This document shows, one piece after another, positions 48,842-57,505 of a stretch of 64,000 nt of DNA. This DNA is from Variovorax sp. MHTC-1. Its GTDB lineage: Bacteria > Pseudomonadota > Gammaproteobacteria > Burkholderiales > Burkholderiaceae_C. Position 1 is the first letter of the stretch. Each line of letters opens with the position of its first letter. The stretch is from contig NZ_RWKI01000005.1 of NCBI RefSeq assembly GCF_003984645.1, positions 330,307 through 394,306 on the forward strand. Reading direction: 5' to 3'. Both the position numbers and the translations under genes were made by a program. The notes beneath the pieces were generated by a model. The model saw nothing but the letters and a program-made list of their open reading frames with translations, did no database searches and was not told the DNA's origin.

Positions 48842-49758
48842 ACCCGCCCGATGGCGGCGGCGATCTTGAGCGAGAGCTGGCGCTTGGCGAGCTCGCCGTC
48901 CGAATACGCCTTGATCGGCCCATCGGCGAAGCGGTAGTACCACTTGCTCGCGGGCGAGGGCGGCTGTCCGCGCAGGGCCTGGCGGATGTGGCCGCCATGC
49001 CAGGGCTTGACCGAGCCGACCGCGTGCGAAAGGTAGTAGCCGCCGGGCGCGAAGTCCATGGCTTCCGGCCCTGCCGTGTTGAGCGGCGCCTCGCACACGG
49101 TGAGCGCGAAGTTCAATGCGTCCTGGTCGGTCGAATGGAACAGGGCGGCGGAACCACCGGCCTTGAGCTCCTTGGCGTGGTCGTTATAGGCCACGACCAG
49201 GTCGCACAGCCGGCGCCAGAGGTCCAGGAATTCCAGATGCGCGCGCGAGACCGCGATGAAGCCCGCGTTGTAGTAGCGGTCGAGCCCGCGCCGCGGCGTG
49301 GCGCCGTGGGGTTCGAAGAAGCGGGCCCACAGGAGCCGCTTGGGATGCCGCGCCGGGAAGCACCAGTTGACGTCCTCGGCCAGCGAGATCCCGTCTTCGG
49401 TAAACCAGCCGGCCAGCGAGGGCCAGTCGCACTTCACCACGATGTCCGGATCGATATAGGCCACCACATCGGATTGCGGCGCGTGTTTCTCCAGCATTTC
49501 GCGGATGAAGGTCGGCTTGTAGTAGGTGAAGTGCAGCGGGGTGTCGAGCTCCAGCATGCACAGCACCAGCCCGGGTGCCGCCTGCAGCCGGCCGGTGCTG
49601 CGGTCGAAGGCCGGCGCGTCGACGATCCAGCCCGGCAGTGCGCCGCGGTAGCCGACCCAGAGCTCGCCGGTGTAGCCGGCGGCGACCAGCGAATTCGCCA
49701 GCGCCGCGACGCCGAAGTGGTAGTTCCGTTCGAAAAGCGTGCAGAGCGTGATGTTCAT
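48826..49758 (-). CDS. Glycosyltransferase, GT-A fold, GT8-like
   Basis: 310 aa. The N-terminal strand (ITLCTLFERNYHFGVAALANSLV) and a DxD-type metal motif in YIDPDIVVKCDW point to a nucleotide-sugar GT-A enzyme. YYNAGFIAVSR and STDQDALNFAL are typical of GT8 and related families. ATG 49758 gives the complete first strand. Its stop lies inside the flippase gene (16-nt convergent overlap). Acceptor unknown. Confidence 0.75.
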   Translation of the reverse strand: MNITLCTLFERNYHFGVAALANSLVAAGYTGELWVGYRGALPGWIVDAPAFDRSTGRLQAAPGLVLCMLELDTPLHFTYYKPTFIREMLEKHAPQSDVVAYIDPDIVVKCDWPSLAGWFTEDGISLAEDVNWCFPARHPKRLLWARFFEPHGATPRRGLDRYYNAGFIAVSRAHLEFLDLWRRLCDLVVAYNDHAKELKAGGSAALFHSTDQDALNFALTVCEAPLNTAGPEAMDFAPGGYYLSHAVGSVKPWHGGHIRQALRGQPPSPASKWYYRFADGPIKAYSDGELAKRQLSLKIAAAIGRVYKRA

Positions 49759-49822
49759 GGAGGGTCGCAGTTGATCGCGCTCGAGTGTAAACAAATGTTC
49801 TATAAGCCGATGCGGCAAGACA

Positions 49823-50698
49823 TCACGACGCGGCCATCAGCTCGACCAGGTCGCGCTCGTAGGCCTTGAGCCGTCGCGTCGCCTGCTCGCGCTGGGATGC
49901 GCTGGTGCGTTCGTGCAGGGCCGCCATGTTGCGGCAGCCCTCCTGCAGCAACGCCTGTTGCCGGTCGCGAGCCGGCCCGGGCGGCGGGTCGGCAATGCGC
50001 TGTACGTAGGCATGGATGGCCGCGCGCGCTTCGGCCGGCGGCGTCTTCTCGGCCTGGAAGCGGCGCAACAGGGCAAGCGTTTCCTGCTGGCGCGTCCTGC
50101 GCTGGCTGTCGATGAAGCGCGGATCGAACACCGACTGCGCCACCTGCTGCCTCAGCAGCTCGCGCTGCGACGGATCGAGCCGGCCATAGAAGTCCTCGTT
50201 GCGATCCAGAAGCAGCTCGTAGCGCTTCTCCTGCCAGCGGGCGGGGCTGCGTTCGAGCCAGTCCTTGCGGTAGTCGGCATTGACCTTGGCGTACTTGCGC
50301 TCGAGCTGCTGCAACTGCGCTTCGCCCAGGCTCAGGGCGAGATCGGCGCCGGCGGGCTCGGCATGCTCCGCCACCGCCACCATGCGCGCTCGGACCTCAT
50401 CGCCTATCTCGCAGGCCTGCTCCGGCGTGAAATCGCCGGGTGCGAGGGCCTGGGCCTTCTGCAGCAGCGCGACGATCTTCGGCAACTCGTTCTGGCGATG
50501 CCAGGCCAGCAGCTGTGCGAGCTCGTCGCGCACGCGCAGCGTCTGCGCGCCGTCGAAGTCGAGGTAGCCGTCGAGCCACCAGTAGCTGAACTCGGGCAGG
50601 TTGTTGTAAGCCAGCTTGATCGTGCTGCAGGCGGCCAGCGCGGAGGCGACGAGCAGCACGCCGATAATTCGCGCCAGCTTTGCGCAACGCATCCGCAT
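49823..50698 (-). CDS. DUF6279 family lipoprotein
   Basis: 291 aa. Signal peptide ending in lipobox ALAACSTIK, followed by the family start IKLAYNNLPEFSYWWLDGYLDFD. The rest is helical and highly charged (QLQQLERKYAKVNADYRKDWLER). Start choice is uncertain: ATGs at 50713, 50698 and 50692 all keep the lipobox. The one at 50713 has a GGAG site, but would share the palindrome CATG with the divergent glmU start. Function unknown. Confidence 0.75.
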   Translation of the reverse strand: MRMRCAKLARIIGVLLVASALAACSTIKLAYNNLPEFSYWWLDGYLDFDGAQTLRVRDELAQLLAWHRQNELPKIVALLQKAQALAPGDFTPEQACEIGDEVRARMVAVAEHAEPAGADLALSLGEAQLQQLERKYAKVNADYRKDWLERSPARWQEKRYELLLDRNEDFYGRLDPSQRELLRQQVAQSVFDPRFIDSQRRTRQQETLALLRRFQAEKTPPAEARAAIHAYVQRIADPPPGPARDRQQALLQEGCRNMAALHERTSASQREQATRRLKAYERDLVELMAAS

Positions 50699-50711
50699 TC
50701 GGGAAAGAGGC

Positions 50712-52136
50712 ATGAACAAGACTCCGCAGGACAACCAGGAACCGGTCGACGTCGTCATCATGGCGGCCGGAAAAGGCACTCGCATGAAGAGCAGCCTGCC
50801 CAAAGTGTTGCATCGATTGGGCGGCCGCGCACTCGCGGCGCACGTGGTCGACACCGCCCAGCGCATCGGCGCGCGCCACGTGGTGGTCGTGACGGGCCAC
50901 GGCGCGACCGACGTCGAGGCCGCGCTCGAAGGCGGCGCCAGTGGCAGGGTGCCCTTGTTCGCGCGCCAGGTGCCGCAGCTGGGCACCGGCCACGCGATGC
51001 AGCAAGCCGCGCCGCTCCTGCCCGACGACGGCACGGTGGTGGTGCTGTCGGGCGACGTGCCGCTGATCGGCGAGGCCACCCTGCGCGCGCTGGTGGCGCA
51101 AAGCGGCGGACGCCGGCTCGCGCTGCTCACGATCCGCGTCGACGATCCGACAGGCTACGGCCGCATCGTGCGCGCCCCCGCGGCCCAGGACGGCGAGGGC
51201 GAAGTGCAGGCGATCGTCGAAGAGAAGGACGCGAACGAGGCGCAGCGCGCGATCCGCGAGATCTACAGCGGCGTGATGGCGGTGCCCGCCCAGTTGCTGA
51301 AGACCTGGCTCGCTCGCCTGGACAACAAGAACGCGCAAGGCGAGTACTACCTGACCGACGTGGTCGGCTTCGCCACCGTCGACGGCGTGCCCGTGGTCGC
51401 GCACCGCACCGACGACGCGCTGCAGGTGGCCGGCGTCAACAGCCCCGCGCAGCTCGCGGCGCTCGAACGCGCCTACCAGCTTCGCCAGGCCGATGCGCTG
51501 ATGGCGCAGGGCGTGCGGCTCGCCGACCCGGCGCGCTTCGACCTGCGCGGCACGCTGGCGTGCGAATCGGATGTGGAGATCGACGTCAACTGCGTGTTCG
51601 AGGGCGCGGTGTCGCTGGGCGCGGGCGTTCGCGTGGGTGCCAACTGCGTGATCGCCAATGCGCGCATCGAGACCGGCGCGGTGATCCATCCCTTCACCCA
51701 CATCGACGGCGAGAAGGCCGGCGTGACGGTCGGCGAGGGTTCGCGGATCGGGCCCTTCGCGCGGCTGCGGCCCGGTGCCCGCCTGGGTGCCGAAGTGCAC
51801 ATCGGCAACTTCGTCGAAGTGAAGAACTCGACCCTGGCCGCCGGCGCCAAGGCCAACCACCTGGCCTACCTGGGCGACGCCACCGTCGGCGCGCGCGTCA
51901 ACTACGGCGCCGGCAGCATCACGGCCAACTACGACGGCGCCAACAAGCACCGCACGGTGATCGGCGACGACGTGCACGTGGGCAGCAACTGCGTGCTGGT
52001 GGCGCCGGTCACGATCGGCGTCGGCGGCACGGTGGGCGGCGGTTCGACCGTGACCAAAAGTACCGAGCCAGGGGCCTTGACGGTGGCGCGCGCGCGGCAG
52101 GTTAGCTTTGCGAACTGGCAACGACCGAAAAAGTAA
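50712..52136 (+). CDS. glmU: Bifunctional GlmU (glucosamine-1-P acetyltransferase / UDP-GlcNAc pyrophosphorylase)
   Basis: 474 aa. The N-terminal pyrophosphorylase domain has VVIMAAGKGTRMKSSLPKVLH and VLSGDVPLI. The C-terminal left-handed beta-helix has repeated hexapeptides and the acetyltransferase His/Tyr region (PFTHIDGEKAGV, NHLAYLGDA, NYGAGSITANYDGANKHRT). It makes UDP-GlcNAc for peptidoglycan and LPS. glmS lies about 700 nt further on, separated by an opposing Lrp-type gene. This is an arrangement common in Burkholderiales. Confidence 0.97.
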   Translation: MNKTPQDNQEPVDVVIMAAGKGTRMKSSLPKVLHRLGGRALAAHVVDTAQRIGARHVVVVTGHGATDVEAALEGGASGRVPLFARQVPQLGTGHAMQQAAPLLPDDGTVVVLSGDVPLIGEATLRALVAQSGGRRLALLTIRVDDPTGYGRIVRAPAAQDGEGEVQAIVEEKDANEAQRAIREIYSGVMAVPAQLLKTWLARLDNKNAQGEYYLTDVVGFATVDGVPVVAHRTDDALQVAGVNSPAQLAALERAYQLRQADALMAQGVRLADPARFDLRGTLACESDVEIDVNCVFEGAVSLGAGVRVGANCVIANARIETGAVIHPFTHIDGEKAGVTVGEGSRIGPFARLRPGARLGAEVHIGNFVEVKNSTLAAGAKANHLAYLGDATVGARVNYGAGSITANYDGANKHRTVIGDDVHVGSNCVLVAPVTIGVGGTVGGGSTVTKSTEPGALTVARARQVSFANWQRPKK

Positions 52137-52245
52137 GGCCCCCCGGCTTCTCACTCCGCTTCGCTGCGTGTAGTTCGCCACCCCCCGAGGGGGAGGCGCG
52201 GCTCGCCTTGGGGCGGCCCGGCGGCGGCCGCCGAAGGACTGAGGG
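52137..52245 (+). repeat. Stop-adjacent repeat, second family, partly inside the lrp-like gene
   Basis: It begins directly after the glmU stop and shares CACT.CG.T, a C-run palindrome (CCCCCCGAGGGGG) and GCCTTGGGGCGGCCC with the copy at 34333-34413. Bases 52151-52245 also encode the C-terminal tail of the converging Lrp-type regulator. Confidence 0.65.
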
Positions 52246-52720
52246 GCAACGGCACGCGCGGCGAGAACTTTGCACGCTGGACGCTGAAGAAAGCCTTCAC
52301 GTTGCGCACGTTGGCGTCGGTGGTGAAGAGGCGCTGCGCGAGCGCCTGGTAGCCCGGCATGTCGCGCACCGTGACGATGAGCACGAAATCCGGTCCCGGC
52401 GAAACCCGGTAGCACTGCTGCACGGCGTCGTCCAGCGTGATGCGCTCTTCGAAGGCTTCGAGGGCAGCGGCGTCCTGGCGGTCCAGCGAGACCTCGATCA
52501 CGGCGGTGAGCAGTGCGCCGACACGCTCGGTATTCAAGATCGCAACCTCGCGCTCGATCCAGCCCGCCTCGCGCAGCCGCCGCACGCGGCGCAGGCAAGT
52601 AGGCGCGGAAATATTGAAGCGCTCTGCGAGCGATTGGTTGCTTTGGGAGGCGTCTTGTTGCAGGGCGTCCAGAAGCTGAAGGTCGATCTGATCTATGTCG
52701 GTTGATTTCACAATTACCAT
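52151..52720 (-). CDS. Lrp/AsnC-family regulator with a repeat-encoded C-terminal tail
   Basis: 189 aa. The helix-turn-helix is in LAERFNISAPTCLRRVRRLREAGWIER. The RAM effector domain runs from about residue 70 to 150 (VIEVSLDRQDAAALEAF, YRVSPGPDFVLIVTVRD). Family members normally end shortly after SVQRAKFSPRVPL. Here about 30 extra Pro/Gly/Arg-rich residues follow, encoded by a dispersed repeat after glmU. Divergent from glmS with an AT-rich 126-nt gap; autoregulation is expected for the family. Confidence 0.88.
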   Translation of the reverse strand: MVIVKSTDIDQIDLQLLDALQQDASQSNQSLAERFNISAPTCLRRVRRLREAGWIEREVAILNTERVGALLTAVIEVSLDRQDAAALEAFEERITLDDAVQQCYRVSPGPDFVLIVTVRDMPGYQALAQRLFTTDANVRNVKAFFSVQRAKFSPRVPLPLSPSAAAAGPPQGEPRLPLGGWRTTRSEAE

Positions 52721-52721
52721 G

Positions 52722-52734
52722 ATTATGAAATAAT
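52722..52734. promoter_or_regulatory. AT-rich palindrome, candidate Lrp-type operator
   Basis: ATTATGAAATAAT (arms ATTAT/ATAAT) lies just upstream of the Lrp-type start in an AT-rich stretch that stands out from the GC-rich surroundings. Its position suits autoregulation and possibly control of glmS. Confidence 0.35.
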
Positions 52735-52846
52735 AGTTTGTCCGTAGGCAATAGTGAAATATTTGATCGAATTCGAACTGATATTGATCTGAAGTTGCGC
52801 GACAAGACGCCTACGATTCCACCGACTTCATTCCGTAGGAGCTCTC

Positions 52847-54727
52847 ATGTGTGGCATCGTCGGCGCCGTTTCCGCTCGCAACATCGTCCCCGTCCTCGTG
52901 CAAGGCCTGCAGCGCCTCGAATACCGCGGCTATGACTCCTGTGGCGTGGCCGTGCATGCGAAAGGCCTGCAGCGCGCCCGCACCACCGCGCGCGTGGCCG
53001 ACCTGCTGGCCCAGGTGCGCGACGACCGCATCGAGGGCACGACCGGAATCGCGCACACGCGCTGGGCCACCCATGGCGCGCCGGCGGTGCACAACGCGCA
53101 TCCGCATTTCAGCCACGGGACCGGCGCCGACGCAGAGGCCGCGCGACCCGGCCGCGTGGCGCTGGTGCACAACGGCATCATCGAAAACCACGAGGCGCTG
53201 CGGGCGGCCCTTCAGGCCAAGGGCTATGTCTTTGCCAGCCAGACCGATACCGAAGTCATCGCCCACCTGATCGACAGCCACTACGACGGCGATCTGTTCG
53301 AGGCCGTCAAGACCAGCGTGTGCCAGCTGCAGGGGGCCTACGCGATCGCGGCGATCTGCCGCGACGAGCCGCACCGCGTGGTCGGTGCGCGCGCCGGCTC
53401 GCCGCTGATCCTCGGCGCGGGCAAGGAGGACGGCGAGAACTTCCTCGCCAGCGACGCGATGGCGCTGGCGGGCGTGACCGACCAGATCGTCTACCTCGAA
53501 GAGGGCGACGTGGTCGATATCCAGCCGGGCAAGTACTGGATCGTCGACCGCGCGCACAAGCCGGTCACGCGGCCGGTGCGCACCGTGCTCGCGCACAGCG
53601 GCGCTGCGGAGCTGGGCCCGTACCGCCACTACATGCAGAAGGAAATCTTCGAGCAGCCGCGCGCGATCTCGGACACGCTCGAAGGCATCGAGGGCATCGT
53701 GCCCGAGCTCTTCGACGGCGTCGGCAGCGACGGCGCGCCGGGCGCGGCCGCCTGGCGCGTGTTCCAGGACATCGACAAGCTGCTGATCCTGGCCTGCGGC
53801 ACCAGCTACTACAGCGGCTGCACCGCCAAGTACTGGCTCGAAAGCATCGCCAAGATCCCGACCCAGGTCGAGATCGCGAGCGAATATCGCTACCGTGATT
53901 CCGTGCCGGACCCGAAGACCCTGGTCGTCACCATCAGCCAATCGGGCGAGACCGCCGACACGCTGGCGGCACTGAAGCATGCGCGCTCATTGGGCATGGA
54001 GCAGACCCTCACCATCTGCAACGTCGCGACCAGCGCGATGGTGCGCGAATGTAAGCTGGCCTACATCACGCGCGCCGGGGTCGAGATCGGCGTGGCTTCC
54101 ACCAAGGCCTTCACGGCGCAACTGGCGGGACTCTTCCTGCTCACGCTCGTGCTCGCACAAGCCAAGGGTCGTCTCAGTGAAGAAGAGGAGGCGCGCTTGC
54201 TGAAGGAGATGCGCCACATGCCGGTGGCGCTGCAGTCGGTGCTGGCGCTGGAGCCGCAGATCATCAGTTGGGCCGAGGACTTCGCGCGCAAGGAAAACGC
54301 GCTCTTCCTCGGCCGCGGGCTGCACTATCCGATCGCGCTCGAAGGCGCGCTCAAGCTCAAGGAAGTGACCTACATCCACGCCGAGGCCTATGCCGCCGGC
54401 GAACTCAAGCACGGACCGCTCGCGCTCGTCACCAGCGAGATGCCGGTGGTGGCCGTGGCGCCCAACGATGCGCTCTTGGAAAAGCTCAAGAGCAACCTGC
54501 AGGAAGTGCGCGCGCGCGGCGGCGTGCTCTATGTGCTGGCCGACGGCGATACGCGCATCGAGAGCGGCGAAGACCTGCACGTGATCCGCATGCCGGAGCA
54601 CTACGGCGCGCTCTCGCCGATGCTGCACGTCGTGCCGCTGCAGCTGCTGGCCTATCACACGGCCTGCGCGCGCGGGACCGATGTCGACAAGCCGCGCAAC
54701 TTGGCGAAGAGCGTGACGGTGGAGTAG
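52847..54727 (+). CDS. glmS: Glucosamine-6-phosphate synthase (glutamine-dependent) GlmS
   Basis: 626 aa. The N-terminal Ntn glutaminase uses Cys2 (MCGIVGAV), with [18 protein letters not shown] RWATHG and the NGIIEN loop. Two SIS sugar-isomerase domains follow ([32 protein letters not shown]), with C-terminal [11 protein letters not shown]. It converts fructose-6-P and glutamine to glucosamine-6-P, the first committed step to UDP-GlcNAc. TAGGAG ribosome-binding site. No glmS ribozyme is seen upstream. Confidence 0.97.
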   Translation: MCGIVGAVSARNIVPVLVQGLQRLEYRGYDSCGVAVHAKGLQRARTTARVADLLAQVRDDRIEGTTGIAHTRWATHGAPAVHNAHPHFSHGTGADAEAARPGRVALVHNGIIENHEALRAALQAKGYVFASQTDTEVIAHLIDSHYDGDLFEAVKTSVCQLQGAYAIAAICRDEPHRVVGARAGSPLILGAGKEDGENFLASDAMALAGVTDQIVYLEEGDVVDIQPGKYWIVDRAHKPVTRPVRTVLAHSGAAELGPYRHYMQKEIFEQPRAISDTLEGIEGIVPELFDGVGSDGAPGAAAWRVFQDIDKLLILACGTSYYSGCTAKYWLESIAKIPTQVEIASEYRYRDSVPDPKTLVVTISQSGETADTLAALKHARSLGMEQTLTICNVATSAMVRECKLAYITRAGVEIGVASTKAFTAQLAGLFLLTLVLAQAKGRLSEEEEARLLKEMRHMPVALQSVLALEPQIISWAEDFARKENALFLGRGLHYPIALEGALKLKEVTYIHAEAYAAGELKHGPLALVTSEMPVVAVAPNDALLEKLKSNLQEVRARGGVLYVLADGDTRIESGEDLHVIRMPEHYGALSPMLHVVPLQLLAYHTACARGTDVDKPRNLAKSVTVE

Positions 54728-55226
54728 GTTGCGGGCACTCCGAGGCTGCTTTTTAGGTTTACTAAGGTCGCGGGATTTTTTCCCTAGGGAAGCGGCCCGA
54801 TCCACTGAAAATTTGATTGCGGGATTTTTTGACTAAAAAGTCGCCTGCGCATCGACGGGCGCCCGTTAGCAAAAGTAGTGGCACCTCCGTCATAAGAGCG
54901 GAGGGCCTCTGTGCATGCGAACTTCGATTGCCCTCCCAGAGGCTTGAGGTGGTGATCCGTAAACTCGATTTACATCCTGGGAGAAAAACTTTCGTGGAGG
55001 TTGGCGGGTTTGTTCAAGACCAAAATAGTCGTAAACGCCCTAATACAGTCGTAAACGGGCGAATAGAGTCATGAACGGCGCTCGCACAGTTTGGTTCTAG
55101 GTCGAGGGCGGTGGATCGGCGCCATCGAATGCATGGGTACTCCTTTCCTTCACGTGACGCCGTTGAAAGAACATGCAAATTGTGCCTCTAGGGGCGCGTG
55201 ATTGCTCACATTTGCCGAAGGAGGGG
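54728..55226. other. 499-nt non-coding junction between core and accessory DNA
   Basis: I see no credible gene. The stretch is AT-richer than both sides. It has two copies of GCGGGATTTTTT about 60 nt apart (near 54770 and 54820), the second followed by GACTAAAAAGTC, and the threefold repeat at 55023-55079. It may carry the glmS terminator and remnants of older insertions. Confidence 0.6.
55023..55079 (+). repeat. Three tandem about 20-nt direct repeats
   Basis: Units AATAGTCGTAAACGCCCT, AATACAGTCGTAAACGGGCG and AATAGAGTCATGAACGGCG follow each other without spacers. The core GTCGTAAACG is exact in the first two units and has one or two changes in the third. The phasing of about two helical turns suits iterated protein-binding sites. 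Confidence 0.6.
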
Positions 55227-55557
55227 CTATCCCTCTCGAGTTGAACTACCGGTCCAGACTGCGGAGCAGCCGTCCAAGGCGAAGTGCCAACTAGCCCCCT
55301 TCGGATCGAGGTAGTTGGCCGACATGTTCGAGAAGTTGTTGACTTCGATGGTCGCGTACTTGCCTGCATCAGGTACCGTCTGCATCAGGTCATCCCCCTA
55401 TATCACGGGGACGACGCCTTGGGTCGCAGGGTCGACCTTCACGGCGATCGTCCCATCCGTGGCGATGAATTGCACCACGGGTCGTGCTTGCGCCGATGCG
55501 TCCATCGCCGCCAGGCACATCGCCAAGGATGCCAGAGTTCTTCTCAATGCTTTTCAT
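55227..55557 (-). pseudogene. Broken small secreted-protein gene
   Basis: One minus-strand frame gives a signal peptide (TLASLAMCLAAMDASAQA) and a mature part beginning RPVVQFIATDGTIAVKVDPA. It is interrupted by TAG at 55398-55400 and then continues as MQTVPDAGKYATIEVNN with SANYLDPKGASWHFALDG, up to TAG at 55227. The ATG at 55557 is in another frame, and only a TTG (55547) starts this one. At least two lesions, a frameshift and a nonsense change, are therefore likely. It lies 50 nt behind dctM on the same strand. Family not recognised. Confidence 0.45.
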
Positions 55558-55606
55558 GGTCGATCTCGCAGAAGTGGTGGAGCCGGTGGGCGGGCCTTGC
55601 GTCTTG

Positions 55607-56887
55607 CTAGCCACCGAACCATCTGGCAGGCACGGTGACGAGCGAGGGGAAAAGCACCATCAGGAACATCACCAGCAGCTCGGCCAGCAAAAAGGGCCAC
55701 ACGCCCTTGGTGACCTCGTCGATCTTCATGCGGCCAACGCCGGCGACTACATTGAGCACGGTGCCCACCGGCGGCGTGATGAGCCCGATCGAGTTGTTGA
55801 TTATGAACAGCACGCCGAAGTAGACCGGGTCGATTCCAGCGGCCTTGATAACCGGCATTAGCACCGGCGTCAGGATCAAGATCGTCGGGGTCATGTCCAT
55901 CGCGGTGCCGACAACCATCACGAGCACCATAATGGCGATCAGCAGCAGCGTCGGGTTGCCCATAAAAGGCTGGAGCAAGCCGATCACCTTGCTCGGCAGG
56001 TCGGCCACCGTGACGAGCCATGCCGACACCATCGCCGCGGCGATGAGCAGCATGATGACCGAGGTGGTCTTAGCGGCGGTGACGAAGATGGCGTAGAGCT
56101 GATTGAGCTTCAGCTCGCGGTAGACGACGGTAGCGACGAACAGCGCGTAGACGGCGGCGACAACGGCGGCCTCGGTCGGCGTGAACACCCCCAGGCGCAG
56201 GCCGACGAGGATGATCACCGGCAGCATCAGCGCCCAGGTCGATGCGCGCAACGCGACCAGTACCTCGGCGCGCGACTTGCGCGGCGGCGCTTCGATCTTC
56301 TCGCGCCTGCCGAGCCACCACCAGGTGAACCACAGCGACGCGCCGATCAGCAGGCCCGGGAAGATGCCGGCCAGGAACAGCTTGGTGATCGACACGTTGG
56401 CCGCAACGCCGAAGATGACGAAGCCGATGCTCGGCGGGATGATCGGCCCGATGATTCCGGAGGCCGCGATGAGGCCCCCCGCGCGCGCCTTGTCGTGCCC
56501 GGCCTTCACCATCATCGGCAACAGCAGCGCAGTCAGCGCGGCGGCATCGGCGACGGCCGAACCGGACAACGCGGACAGCAGAACTGCGGCCATGATCGCC
56601 ACATAGCCGAGGCCGCCTTTCACATGGCCGACCAACGCGAGCGCCAGGTCGACGATTCGCCGCGACAGTCCGCCGACATTCATGATCTCGCCGGCCAGCA
56701 TGAAAAAGGGCACCGCCAGCAGCGGAAAGCTGTCGGCGCCGTTGATCACGTTCTGGGCCAGGATCTGCGAGTCGAACAGGTCGAGGTGCCACATCAGCGC
56801 CACGCCGGTGGCGAGGAGGGCGAAGGCGATCGGAATGCCCAACGCCATCGTGCCGAGCAGGGCCCCGATGAAGATGGCGACCGTCAT
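55607..56887 (-). CDS. dctM: TRAP transporter large permease, DctM type
   Basis: 426 aa, about 12 membrane helices, sodium-coupled large subunit of a tripartite (TRAP) importer. VPFFMLAGEIMNVGGLSRRIVDLA, the central LSGSAVADAAALTALLLPMM and GLITPPVGTVLNVV are family hallmarks. Its start overlaps the small-permease stop (ATGA at 56884-56887). The usual substrates are organic acids. Here the linked amidase suggests an amide- or amine-bearing acid. Confidence 0.93.
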   Translation of the reverse strand: MTVAIFIGALLGTMALGIPIAFALLATGVALMWHLDLFDSQILAQNVINGADSFPLLAVPFFMLAGEIMNVGGLSRRIVDLALALVGHVKGGLGYVAIMAAVLLSALSGSAVADAAALTALLLPMMVKAGHDKARAGGLIAASGIIGPIIPPSIGFVIFGVAANVSITKLFLAGIFPGLLIGASLWFTWWWLGRREKIEAPPRKSRAEVLVALRASTWALMLPVIILVGLRLGVFTPTEAAVVAAVYALFVATVVYRELKLNQLYAIFVTAAKTTSVIMLLIAAAMVSAWLVTVADLPSKVIGLLQPFMGNPTLLLIAIMVLVMVVGTAMDMTPTILILTPVLMPVIKAAGIDPVYFGVLFIINNSIGLITPPVGTVLNVVAGVGRMKIDEVTKGVWPFLLAELLVMFLMVLFPSLVTVPARWFGG

Positions 56888-57468
56888 GGCCGACCCCCGT
56901 GGGGGTTCAGGCGGGATGCGTCCTCTCGTGCCAGCTCGGCCTGCAGCGCCTCGAGCTCCCCTTGTTCTTCGGATTCCTTGACCATCACCAGCTCGTCCTC
57001 GCTCAGCTGGCCGGAGAGCACTCGCCAGAGGTCAAGCGCGATCAGCACCGCGGCCGACACGGCGAACACGATGCCGGACGCATAGAAGATGGCGACGGAG
57101 GCGCCGGTGACCGGTGCGCTGACGTCCCAATTGATCGTTGCCTGCTCGAGGCTGCCTTTGAACACCAGCCACGCGATGAAGAGCATCAGCAACTGTCCGA
57201 TGACGAGGCACGCCTTCTTGCCGGCGACGGGCAGGCGCGAGACAAGCATGTCGGTGCCCAGATGGGCATGCTCCTTCAGCGCGACGATCGCGCCGAGGAA
57301 GGTGAGCCAGACGAACAGCCAGCGTGAAACTTCCTCCGACACCGTGATGCCTGAGTTGAAGCCATAGCGCAGCACCACATTGCCGAAGACCAGAACGACC
57401 ATGATCGCCAGGAAGAGAGCGATCACGCCGTTCAGCAGCCGACAGTACACCTCGATCAGGCGCGTCAT
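56884..57468 (-). CDS. dctQ: TRAP transporter small permease, DctQ type
   Basis: 194 aa with four membrane helices (LNGVIALFLAIMVVLVFGNVVLRY; SRWLFVWLTFLGAIVAL; LVIGQLLMLFIAWLV; IFYASGIVFAVSAAVLIAL). The EVSRWLFVWLTFLG segment is the family signature. A charged C-terminal tail of about 40 residues follows. It is coupled to dctM and 37 nt behind dctP. Confidence 0.9.
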   Translation of the reverse strand: MTRLIEVYCRLLNGVIALFLAIMVVLVFGNVVLRYGFNSGITVSEEVSRWLFVWLTFLGAIVALKEHAHLGTDMLVSRLPVAGKKACLVIGQLLMLFIAWLVFKGSLEQATINWDVSAPVTGASVAIFYASGIVFAVSAAVLIALDLWRVLSGQLSEDELVMVKESEEQGELEALQAELAREDASRLNPHGGRP

Positions 57469-57505
57469 GATCTCTCTTCCCTTGGTTGCTTGAGGGCTGG
57501 CCCGA

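Noticed and set aside
52735..52846. glmS ribozyme or riboswitch upstream of glmS
   Set aside because: The glmS ribozyme belongs to Gram-positive bacteria, and the 126-nt gap shows no matching core. An AT-rich regulator site explains it better.
55023..55079. Possible CRISPR array
   Set aside because: Units are contiguous with no spacers, only three copies, and no cas genes are near.
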